Assembly: GCA_934515035.1 (NCBI GenBank)
Contig: CAKSXP010000146.1
Span: 1 to 5,151, forward strand
From: an uncultured Oscillospiraceae bacterium
Lineage (GTDB): Bacteria; Bacillota; Clostridia; Oscillospirales; Oscillospiraceae
DNA: 5,151 nt
Direction: 5' to 3'
In this document: piece after piece, positions 1 through 5,151 of the stretch
Layout of the letters: every line of letters starts with the position of its first letter
Numbering within the stretch: the first letter of the stretch is position 1
Program-made: the position numbers and the translations under genes
The notes under the pieces: generated by a model
The model's input: the letters and a program-made list of their open reading frames with translations, nothing else
Databases searched by the model: none
Told to the model about the DNA's origin: nothing

Positions 1-1533
1 ATCCTGACCGGATTCTCCCTCGGCGCTTCCTCCATCGCGCTGTTTGCGCGTGTCGGCGGCGGTATCTACACCAAGGCTGCCGACGTCGGCGCCGACCTCG
101 TCGGCAAGGTCGAGGCAGGCATCCCCGAGGATGACCCGCGCAACCCCGCCGTCATCGCGGATAACGTCGGCGACAACGTCGGCGACGTCGCCGGTATGGG
201 CGCTGACCTCTTCGAGAGCTATGTCGGCGCGCTCGTTTCCGCTCTTACTCTCGGCGTTGCCGTTACCGGCCTTTTCACCGGCGCGGGCGTCATATTCCCG
301 CTGCTGCTGGCAGCCGTCGGCATCTTCGCTTCCGTCATCGCAACCTTCTTTGTCCGCGGCAATGACAACTCCAACCCCCACACCGCACTCAAGATGGGCT
401 CCTATGTCTCCGCTGCACTCGTCGTCATCGGTTCTCTGGTGTTCGGCAAGATGTTCTTCGGCGACTTCAAGGCTGCCATCTCCGTTATCGCCGGCCTGAT
501 CGTCGGCCTCATCATCGGCATCGTCACCGAGATCTACACCTCCGGCGACTACAAGTCCGTCAAGAAGATCGCCCAGCAGTCCGAGACCGGTTCTGCCACC
601 ACGATCATCTCCGGCCTCGCCGTCGGTATGCGCTCCACCGTCGTTCCCATCCTGCTCATCTGCGTGGGCATCTATGTTTCCTATAAGGTCTGCGGACTTT
701 ACGGCATCGCTCTGGCCGCTGTCGGTATGCTCAGCACCACCGGCATCACCGTCGCCGTCGATGCTTACGGCCCGATCGCCGACAACGCCGGCGGTATCGC
801 CGAGATGAGCGGTCTGGACGAGTCCGTCCGCGAGATCACCGACAAGCTCGACGCTGTCGGCAACACCACCGCAGCCATGGGCAAGGGCTTCGCCATCGGC
901 TCCGCCGCTCTGACCGCCCTGGCACTGTTCGTCTCTTATGCACAGGCTGTTGATCTTTCTGTCATCGACATCCTGACTCCGAATGTCACCATCGGCCTGC
1001 TCATCGGCGGCATGCTGCCGTTCATCTTCTCCGCACTGACCATGGAGAGCGTCTCCAAGGCTGCCTATAAGATGATCGAGGAAGTCCGCCGTCAGTTCCG
1101 CACCATTCCGGGCATCATGGAGGGCACCGGCAAGCCGGACTACAAGTCCTGCGTTGCCATCTCCACCACCGCTTCCCTGAAGGAAATGCTCGTGCCCGGC
1201 ATCCTCGCCGTTGTCGCTCCGCTTATCGTCGGCATCCTCATCGGACCTGCCGCTCTCGGCGGAATGCTCGCCGGCTCTCTCGTTACCGGCGTCCTGATGG
1301 CCATCTTCATGTCCAACGCCGGCGGCGCCTGGGACAATGCGAAGAAGTACATTGAGGAAGGCAACCACGGCGGCAAGGGCGGCGATGCTCACAAGGCTGC
1401 TGTTGTCGGCGACACCGTCGGCGATCCGTTCAAGGATACCTCCGGCCCGTCCATCAACATCCTTATCAAGCTGATGACCGTCGTCTCCCTCGTTTTCGCT
1501 CCGATCTTCATGCAGATCGGCGGCCTTCTGTAA
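1..1533 (+). CDS. hppA: K+-dependent-type membrane-bound ion-translocating pyrophosphatase, C-terminal part (5' end outside window)
   Basis: This integral membrane enzyme hydrolyses cytoplasmic pyrophosphate and couples it to export of H+ and/or Na+. The frame is open from base 1 and gives 510 residues; the family is usually about 650-800, so the first few membrane helices are missing. Family motifs follow in order. [11 protein letters not shown] (28-38) and the Asp-rich DNVGDNVGD stretch (54-62) bind Mg-PPi. ADLFESYVG (68-76) is the gate helix. [10 protein letters not shown] (256-265) and [10 protein letters not shown] (287-296) come next, then [12 protein letters not shown] (439-450) and the closing [15 protein letters not shown] (470-484). 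Several long hydrophobic segments lie between them. Ala291 and Gly294 in GNTTAAMG match the K+-dependent class; K+-independent enzymes have Lys at the first position. Glu72 in the gate helix sits where K+-dependent Na+- and H+-pumps keep it, so the pumped ion cannot be read directly. Codon use is strongly biased (ATC, GGC, GTC, TCC, AAG; one ATA seen), which suggests high expression. A terminator follows 25 bases after the stop. Confidence 0.97.
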   Translation: MLTGFSLGASSIALFARVGGGIYTKAADVGADLVGKVEAGIPEDDPRNPAVIADNVGDNVGDVAGMGADLFESYVGALVSALTLGVAVTGLFTGAGVIFPLLLAAVGIFASVIATFFVRGNDNSNPHTALKMGSYVSAALVVIGSLVFGKMFFGDFKAAISVIAGLIVGLIIGIVTEIYTSGDYKSVKKIAQQSETGSATTIISGLAVGMRSTVVPILLICVGIYVSYKVCGLYGIALAAVGMLSTTGITVAVDAYGPIADNAGGIAEMSGLDESVREITDKLDAVGNTTAAMGKGFAIGSAALTALALFVSYAQAVDLSVIDILTPNVTIGLLIGGMLPFIFSALTMESVSKAAYKMIEEVRRQFRTIPGIMEGTGKPDYKSCVAISTTASLKEMLVPGILAVVAPLIVGILIGPAALGGMLAGSLVTGVLMAIFMSNAGGAWDNAKKYIEEGNHGGKGGDAHKAAVVGDTVGDPFKDTSGPSINILIKLMTVVSLVFAPIFMQIGGLL

Positions 1534-1558
1534 GAGACAGAACCCAATACATATTATG

Positions 1559-1591
1559 AAATGACCCGTGTAAAAACACGGGTCATTTTTT
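1559..1591 (+). terminator. Intrinsic terminator of hppA, between convergent genes
   Basis: A perfect 10-bp stem pairs 1561-1570 (atgacccgtg) with 1577-1586 (cacgggtcat) around a 6-base loop. Two further A-T pairs (1559-1560 with 1587-1588) extend it, and a run of T reaches 1591. It starts about 25 bases after the hppA stop and ends just before the stop of the opposing ATPase gene at 1597. On the minus strand the stem is followed by only three U before CAUAAU, so termination of the opposing gene here would be weaker. Confidence 0.9.
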
Positions 1592-1596
1592 ATATA

Positions 1597-2670
1597 CTAT
1601 ATGCCGAGCGCTTCCGCGTGCTTTTCGACAAGGGCATAGACCCCGTCAAAGTCAACATGGGGGTTATAGACTCCCTCAAGCTCATCGTGGAGCGTCTTCG
1701 CCCCGGCGAGCTTTTTCTCCGCCTCGGCCGTCAGCGCCGAGCGAAGCTTTTCCGCCGTGCGCATAGAGGGCCGCGCGCGGCGCAGAGCCTCCGCGTCCGC
1801 CAGCGCGTCCAGACGGACGTGACGGTATACCTCGCCCTGCCAGCGGCAGCGGCGGTTAACGCACAGCAGCGCGAGCCCCGCTTCGGGTATGAGCAGGGCC
1901 TGCGTTTTTTCGGGGGTAAGGCAGTCGGGACAGACGATCACGTTGCAGCCGCGCGCGAGCGCGCAGGCGAGACATTCGTCGAGATAGTCCTGCGCAATAC
2001 CCAGCTCGTTGTCGAGCTCACAGACGCGGGGACAGAGCTCGGAGACCGTGCTGTCGAGAAACACGCCCCCTTCACAGCTTATCGCGCTGATGAAGCGCCG
2101 GACGGCGCGCCCGGAGCCGCTGCCGCGGCCAAGCTCACGGCCCATCAGAGAGCGAGCGCGGCGGCGGGCGGCAAGCACCGCTTCCTCCGTTATCAGGCCG
2201 GAAGACGGGCGGATAGTCACGCTCCCGGCGGCTGAGAGCAGCGTGTAGCTTTCGGCATACATGGCCTTATAGCGCTGGTTAAGCGATATTATGCTCTCGA
2301 GCTTCGGCCGCAGCGCCGCCGTGTCGTAAAACGAGCCGAGATCGAAATATGCGCCTCCTGCGGCCGGGAACGGCGGGTCGAGAACATGTGGGGCGGTGCC
2401 GTCGGCATAGGCGACGCCAAGCTCCGGGATGAGCACCGCGTCAAGCGAGGCGGGATCGCCGGAGCAGTGGATATATTCCACATCCAGCCCCGCGCAGTCC
2501 GCGCGTGCGCCGATGCGCTTCATGAAGCTGGATTTGCCGCAGCCGGGACCGCCCTTGATAACATAAAGGAACACGCCGTCCTCCGGTTTTGCAAAACAGT
2601 CATAAAGCGAATAGAAGCCCTGCGCGGAATTCGCGCCGAGAAAATAGCGGGTTATAGTGTTATCGGGCAT
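1597..2670 (-). CDS. Predicted P-loop ATPase, PRK06851-like, with a degenerate second NTPase half
   Basis: This 357-residue predicted soluble ATPase resembles the uncharacterised PRK06851 family of Firmicutes; its cellular role is unknown. The N-terminal half opens with RYFLGANSAQGFYS (8-21). A hydrophobic strand then leads into the Walker A motif GGPGCGKSS (40-48), followed by VEYIHCSGDP (64-73) and LIPELGVA (80-87). The C-terminal half repeats this plan: RRFISAISCEGG (191-202) and NVIVCPDCLTPEKTQALLIPEAGLAL (243-268), offset by 180 residues. Where the second Walker A should be (about 220-228) it reads DNELGIAQD, without the GKS/T residues. Only the first half should therefore bind ATP in the usual way. 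The second half carries CxxC pairs at 233/236 and 247/250. The C-terminal end (about 300-357) is charged and probably helical. The ATG at 2670 has a good Shine-Dalgarno (AAAAGGA, 2680-2686) 9 bases upstream and matches the usual N-terminal position of the first motif. I see no signal peptide or membrane segment. The gene stands alone: hppA converges on it and the HAD gene diverges from it. Confidence 0.85.
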   Translation of the reverse strand: MPDNTITRYFLGANSAQGFYSLYDCFAKPEDGVFLYVIKGGPGCGKSSFMKRIGARADCAGLDVEYIHCSGDPASLDAVLIPELGVAYADGTAPHVLDPPFPAAGGAYFDLGSFYDTAALRPKLESIISLNQRYKAMYAESYTLLSAAGSVTIRPSSGLITEEAVLAARRRARSLMGRELGRGSGSGRAVRRFISAISCEGGVFLDSTVSELCPRVCELDNELGIAQDYLDECLACALARGCNVIVCPDCLTPEKTQALLIPEAGLALLCVNRRCRWQGEVYRHVRLDALADAEALRRARPSMRTAEKLRSALTAEAEKKLAGAKTLHDELEGVYNPHVDFDGVYALVEKHAEALGI

Positions 2671-2703
2671 ATAAACCAGTCCTTTTATGAAATTACATTA
2701 CAG

Positions 2704-2731
2704 ACTATGCGCACAAACAGATGTTTGACAA
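2704..2731 (-). promoter_or_regulatory. Possible promoter of the ATPase gene
   Basis: Read on the minus strand, TTGTCA (2731-2726, 5 of 6 matches to the -35 consensus) is followed after 16 bases by CATAGT (2709-2704, 4 of 6 matches to -10). It lies about 30 bases upstream of the ATPase ATG. Two overlapping TGTAAT elements (5 of 6 matches to -10) lie slightly downstream on the same strand but lack a matching -35. The start point is therefore uncertain. Confidence 0.4.
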
Positions 2732-2753
2732 CACTTGCTCCGTATTGTAGGAT
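2725..2753 (+). promoter_or_regulatory. Sigma-A-type promoter of the HAD phosphatase gene
   Basis: A perfect -35 box TTGACA (2725-2730) is separated by 17 bases, the optimal spacing, from TAGGAT (2748-2753, 4 of 6 matches to TATAAT). Transcription would begin near 2760. That leaves a leader of about 15 bases carrying the ribosome binding site and ending at the TTG codon at 2775. The downstream TATAAA at 2753-2758 is less suitable because its spacing would be 22. Confidence 0.72.
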
Positions 2754-2761
2754 ATAAATGC

Positions 2762-2770
2762 AGAGGTGAT
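2762..2770 (+). promoter_or_regulatory. Ribosome binding site that decides the HAD gene start
   Basis: AGAGGTGAT is a strong match to the AGGAGGTGAT complement of the 16S rRNA 3' end. Its GG core ends 8 bases before the TTG at 2775. The in-frame GTG at 2766 lies inside this site and has no other Shine-Dalgarno upstream, so the site supports the TTG as the initiation codon. Confidence 0.7.
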
Positions 2771-2774
2771 TTAT

Positions 2775-3419
2775 TTGTACGATACCATACTTTTTGACCT
2801 TGACGGAACGCTGTCCGATTCCGCCGAGGGTATAATAAACTGCGTTCAGTATGCGCTGGCGGATATGGGCATCAGCGCCGATCGCCGGGAGCTTTACTGC
2901 TTTGTCGGGCCGCCGCTCAAGGATATGTTCATGCAGAAGTTCGGCATGGACGAACAGACCGCGCAGCGGGCGCAGGCCAAATACCGCGAGCGCTTTTCGA
3001 CCGTTGGCATAAACGAAAATCATATGTACGAGGGCATAGACGAGCTTCTCCGCGAGCTCAAAGCGGCGGGGAAACGGCTCGCGGTCGCAACGAGCAAGCC
3101 GACGGTATTCTCGCGCCGGATCGTTGAGAGCTATGGGATCATGCCGTATTTTGAGCTTGTTCTCGGCAGCGAGTTCAGCGGCGAACGCCACAGCAAGGCC
3201 GAGGTCATAAGGGACGTGCTCTCCATGATGGGCATAAGCGACACATCCTCCGCAGTGATGGTCGGCGACCGTCATTACGACGTGGAGGGCGCGGCGGAAT
3301 GCGGGCTGGACTGCATCGGCGTGTATTACGGCTATGCCGAGGAGGGCGAGCTGGAGGCCGCCGGGGCGGTCAAAACGGTGCGGACCGTTGAAGAACTGAA
3401 GAAGTGCCTGCTTTCATGA
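2775..3419 (+). CDS. HAD-superfamily (subfamily IA) phosphatase, phosphoglycolate phosphatase-like
   Basis: A probable Mg2+-dependent cytoplasmic phosphatase for a small phosphorylated metabolite. From the TTG at 2775 it is 214 residues, normal for Gph/PpaX/YjjG-like enzymes. All four HAD motifs are present. Motif I is DLDGT, with nucleophile Asp8 and acid/base Asp10; motif II is the Ser/Thr in VATSKP (104-109). Motif III is Lys141 in RHSKAEV, and motif IV is VGDRHYDVEGA, with acidic residues Asp165 and Asp169. Residues about 15-85 form the helical C1 cap, including the FVGPPLKDMF segment typical of phosphoglycolate phosphatase relatives. The substrate cannot be told from sequence; phosphoglycolate, pyrophosphate (PpaX-like) and nucleoside monophosphates are all possible. 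The TTG start gives MYDTILFDLDGTL, the usual family N-terminus, and has a well-spaced ribosome site. A GTG at 2766 would add three residues but overlaps that site. The gene looks monocistronic, with its own promoter and terminator. Seven of its eleven Ile codons are ATA, unlike hppA, which suggests modest expression. Confidence 0.9.
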   Translation: MYDTILFDLDGTLSDSAEGIINCVQYALADMGISADRRELYCFVGPPLKDMFMQKFGMDEQTAQRAQAKYRERFSTVGINENHMYEGIDELLRELKAAGKRLAVATSKPTVFSRRIVESYGIMPYFELVLGSEFSGERHSKAEVIRDVLSMMGISDTSSAVMVGDRHYDVEGAAECGLDCIGVYYGYAEEGELEAAGAVKTVRTVEELKKCLLS

Positions 3420-3426
3420 CAGAATG

Positions 3427-3482
3427 AAAAAACACTCCCGGACACCGCTTCCGCTAAGCGGCGTCCGGGAGTATTGTTTTTT
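3427..3482. terminator. Bidirectional intrinsic terminator between the HAD gene and thrC
   Basis: A 17-base stem with one A/C mismatch pairs 3434-3450 with 3456-3472 around a 5-base loop (ccgct). Six T follow on the plus strand (3477-3482), and six A precede it (3427-3432), which become a U-tract on the minus strand. It can therefore end transcripts of both convergent genes. Its plus-strand T-tract overlaps the thrC stop codon (3481-3483), and it starts only about 8 bases after the HAD stop. Confidence 0.92.
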
Positions 3483-4704
3483 ACAGGCCGAGAGCTTCCT
3501 CGACAAGGGCAAGATCGGGAGCGACGCGTATCGGATCGCCCGCGGCTTTTATGCCGCTGGCAGTGTCCTTCAGACCGTTGCCGGTGACGATGGAAACGAC
3601 GGTCGAGTTGGCGGGGATCAGCCCCTGGGCGCAGGCCTTGACAAGGCCTGCCGTTCCCGTTACTCCGGCGGGTTCGCCGAACACTCCGCAGGTGCGCCCA
3701 AGCAGGCGCATGGCGTCGAAGATCTCTTCGTCCGTGACCTCGACGGTCAGCCCTCCGGACTGCTTTATCGCGTTTATCGCCTTGTCCGGGTTGCGCGGCA
3801 CGCCGACGGCAATGCTGTCGGCGATGGTGTTTTCCTCCATCGGCTCGATGGGAGCGCCCGTTTCGACCGCGCGGTTGATCGGATAGCAGCCCTGTGCCTG
3901 AACGCTTATGAGCTTTGGCAGCCTGTCGGTGAGCCCGGCGCTGTACAGGTCGGTGAAGCCCTTCCATACGCCCGCAATGGTGCAGCCGTCGCCGACGGAA
4001 AGGGCGACATAGTCGGGTATCTCCCAGCCGAGCTGTTCTGCTATCTCGAGAGCCACGGTCTTTTTGCCCTCCATGAGATAGGGATTTATCGCGGCGTTGC
4101 GGTTGTACCAGCCGTATTTTGCGATAGCCTCGGCGGACAGGCGGAAGGTGTCCTCATAGCTTCCCTCGACGGAGATGACCGTCGCGCCGAATATGCGCAG
4201 CTGGGCGACCTTGCCGATGGGCGCGCGGGAGGGCACGAAGATATAGGTCGAAAGACCCGCCGCCGCGGCATTTCCGGCCAGGGAGGAGGCGGCGTTTCCC
4301 GTGCTGGAGCAGGCGATGGTGTCATATCCCGCCTCGACCGCCTTGGCAACGGCCAGGGAGGAGGCGCGGTCCTTGAGACTCGAGGTCGGGTTCAGCCCGT
4401 CGTCCTTTATCCAGAGCTTTGCGACGCCGAGCTTTTCCGCAAGTCTCGGCTCGTTGTAGAGAGGCGACCAGCCGACGCGCAGGGGAGGGGCCTGAGTCGT
4501 TTCCTCAACGGGAAGAAAGGCGCGGTAACGCCACATTGAACGGTCCCCGCATTCCGCATAGAACTCGCGGCTGACCGTCTGCTTGATGTAATCGTAGTCA
4601 TATACGATGTCCAGTATCCCGCCGCATTCGCAGGTCGTGATGTCCGGGGCGGGCTCATATTCCCGGCCGCAGCTGATGCAGCGCGCGCATTTGACGTTTC
4701 TCAT
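3481..4704 (-). CDS. thrC: Threonine synthase (PLP-dependent, with N-terminal zinc ribbon)
   Basis: Converts O-phospho-L-homoserine and water to L-threonine and phosphate, the last step of threonine synthesis, in the cytoplasm. At 407 residues it is typical of the compact bacterial and archaeal fold-type II form. A small Cys-rich zinc-ribbon-like region comes first (Cys9, Cys12, Cys25, Cys27, plus Cys6). The PLP lysine is Lys111 in NPTSSLKDRAS (105-115). SSTGNAASS (133-141) is the cofactor-contacting loop, SVGDGCTIAG (236-245) the glycine-rich phosphate loop, and SIVTGNGLKDT (371-381) the C-terminal threonine synthase signature. The ATG at 4704 overlaps the stop of the upstream PLP-enzyme gene as ATGA. 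The only Shine-Dalgarno-like stretch (GAGG) lies well upstream within that gene, so translation is probably coupled. No leader or attenuator is visible because the operon start is outside the window. A related activity on a similar phosphorylated substrate, such as cysteate synthase, is possible but less likely given the C-terminal signature. Confidence 0.9.
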   Translation of the reverse strand: MRNVKCARCISCGREYEPAPDITTCECGGILDIVYDYDYIKQTVSREFYAECGDRSMWRYRAFLPVEETTQAPPLRVGWSPLYNEPRLAEKLGVAKLWIKDDGLNPTSSLKDRASSLAVAKAVEAGYDTIACSSTGNAASSLAGNAAAAGLSTYIFVPSRAPIGKVAQLRIFGATVISVEGSYEDTFRLSAEAIAKYGWYNRNAAINPYLMEGKKTVALEIAEQLGWEIPDYVALSVGDGCTIAGVWKGFTDLYSAGLTDRLPKLISVQAQGCYPINRAVETGAPIEPMEENTIADSIAVGVPRNPDKAINAIKQSGGLTVEVTDEEIFDAMRLLGRTCGVFGEPAGVTGTAGLVKACAQGLIPANSTVVSIVTGNGLKDTASGIKAAGDPIRVAPDLALVEEALGL

Positions 4705-5151
4705 TTCGCCGCCGCCTCGTTAAAGCTGCATATGAGCTCGTCGATCTCGTGCGCCTGTCTGTGGACGGTGCCCCAGGTGTTTTCGGGATCGTACCAGAGG
4801 GCGTTGAGCTCTTCGGCGGATTTGCCCTGCTGCTCGACCCAGGTGTAGTATTTGAGGTTATGAACACGCTTGCGCTCGGGATAGGTCAGCTCGAGCATGT
4901 TGTCGGTCTTGAGCCCGCCGAGGTGGAGGGCGTAGTCAACGGCGGCCTTTGCCGCGCTGTATTCGCCGTCGCGGGCGCGGAGCTCTTCGATGCGGCTGCC
5001 GTACATGGAAATGCTGTCGGTCAGGACGGTGGCGACGACGTCGTGCTCGTTGAACTCGTAGTATTTTGCCATCTTGATGCAGCACAGAACGTTTGCAATG
5101 CCGGATATGCCCAGCAGACCGAGCTTTTCGACGAAGTCCGGAGCCACGCCC
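4701..5151 (-). CDS. PLP-dependent enzyme-like protein (cysteine synthase/beta-subunit-like), C-terminal part; 5' end outside window
   Basis: The final 149 residues of a larger protein run off the right edge. The frame stays open to the window end, and the GTG at 5145-5147 is best read as an internal Val (reading GVAPDFVEKLG), not a start. The stretch LGLLGISGIANVL (10-22) fits the C-terminal part of fold-type II PLP enzymes. The rest follows a pattern I recall from clostridial proteins annotated as pyridoxal-5'-phosphate-dependent protein beta subunit: VVATVLTDSISMYGSR (38-53), then TDNMLELTYPERKRVHNLKYYTWVEQQGK (82-110). Full-length relatives are roughly 430-470 residues. The PLP lysine and cofactor loops would lie in the missing N-terminal part, so activity cannot be confirmed here. 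The stop overlaps the thrC start by four bases (ATGA), marking an operon. The substrate is unknown; O-acetylserine sulfhydrylase-like or OrtB-like thiolase activity are only possibilities. Confidence 0.75.
   Translation of the reverse strand, partial: GVAPDFVEKLGLLGISGIANVLCCIKMAKYYEFNEHDVVATVLTDSISMYGSRIEELRARDGEYSAAKAAVDYALHLGGLKTDNMLELTYPERKRVHNLKYYTWVEQQGKSAEELNALWYDPENTWGTVHRQAHEIDELICSFNEAAAK

Noticed and set aside
44..499. 151-codon frame inside the start of the window
   Set aside because: It is a Ser/Pro/Thr-rich out-of-frame reading of hppA, which carries unmistakable pyrophosphatase motifs in frame 1.
1561..2235. 224-codon plus-strand open frame starting in the hppA terminator
   Set aside because: It lies antisense to the ATPase gene, starts at an ATG within the terminator stem, and its Arg/Ala-rich translation has no recognisable motif. 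The minus-strand gene has an intact P-loop and a good ribosome site.
2753..2758. TATAAA as the -10 box of the HAD promoter
   Set aside because: Spacing from TTGACA would be 22 bases, and the transcript would begin inside the ribosome binding site. TAGGAT at 17-base spacing fits better.
2671..2774. Riboswitch or small RNA in the divergent intergenic region
   Set aside because: The region is only 104 bases and is accounted for by two promoters and two ribosome sites. I found no stable hairpin or known riboswitch core.
2685..3275. 196-codon minus-strand open frame opposite the HAD gene
   Set aside because: It is a shadow of the HAD gene, whose four catalytic motifs are intact. It also runs through the divergent promoter region.
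3424..4539. 371-codon plus-strand open frame opposite thrC
   Set aside because: Its ATG precedes the terminator hairpin and its translation is Gly/Ala/Arg-rich without family motifs. The opposite strand encodes a complete threonine synthase with all catalytic motifs. Long antisense frames are expected at this GC content.
5145..5147. GTG as the start of a 148-residue gene
   Set aside because: The frame stays open to the window edge, and the sequence around it matches the middle of a longer PLP enzyme, so this is an internal valine codon.

Overview
The window carries five genes in a GC-rich chromosome, two of them cut by the window edges. Codons favour G or C at the third position. The gene set is a probable K+-dependent membrane pyrophosphatase, a PRK06851-type ATPase, and a threonine synthase paired with a clostridial-type PLP enzyme. 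It suggests a GC-rich member of the Clostridia (Bacillota), perhaps of the Oscillospiraceae type. This assignment is inferred from gene types, not from a marker gene. I see no mobile element, CRISPR array, RNA gene or phage signature.

Layout. Positions 1-1533 (+) hold the C-terminal ~510 residues of hppA, the ion-pumping membrane pyrophosphatase, followed by a clear intrinsic terminator (about 1559-1591). Converging on it at 1597-2670 (-) is a predicted P-loop ATPase of the PRK06851 type. It contains an internal duplication in which the second P-loop has lost its Walker A residues. A 104-bp divergent intergenic region (2671-2774) separates it from a HAD-family phosphatase at 2775-3419 (+), which probably starts at a TTG codon. 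That region holds a good sigma-A-type promoter for the HAD gene and a weaker candidate in the opposite direction with an overlapping -35 box. The HAD gene converges on thrC (threonine synthase, 3481-4704, -) across a long hairpin with U-tracts on both strands. thrC overlaps, by an ATGA stop/start, the end of an upstream PLP-enzyme-like gene (4701-5151, -) whose 5' part lies outside the window.

How the genes relate. Only thrC and its upstream neighbour look like an operon. Both resemble fold-type II PLP enzymes, and they are probably translationally coupled, pointing to a shared amino-acid pathway. The other genes are single units separated by terminators or divergent promoters. The pyrophosphatase conserves energy from PPi released by biosynthesis, and the HAD protein is a probable small-molecule phosphatase, but nothing here shows that they act together.

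Novelty. This is mostly ordinary core chromosome, and I find no convincing undescribed multi-gene system. The best leads are the degenerate second half of the ATPase, the tandem PLP gene pair and the overlapping divergent promoters.
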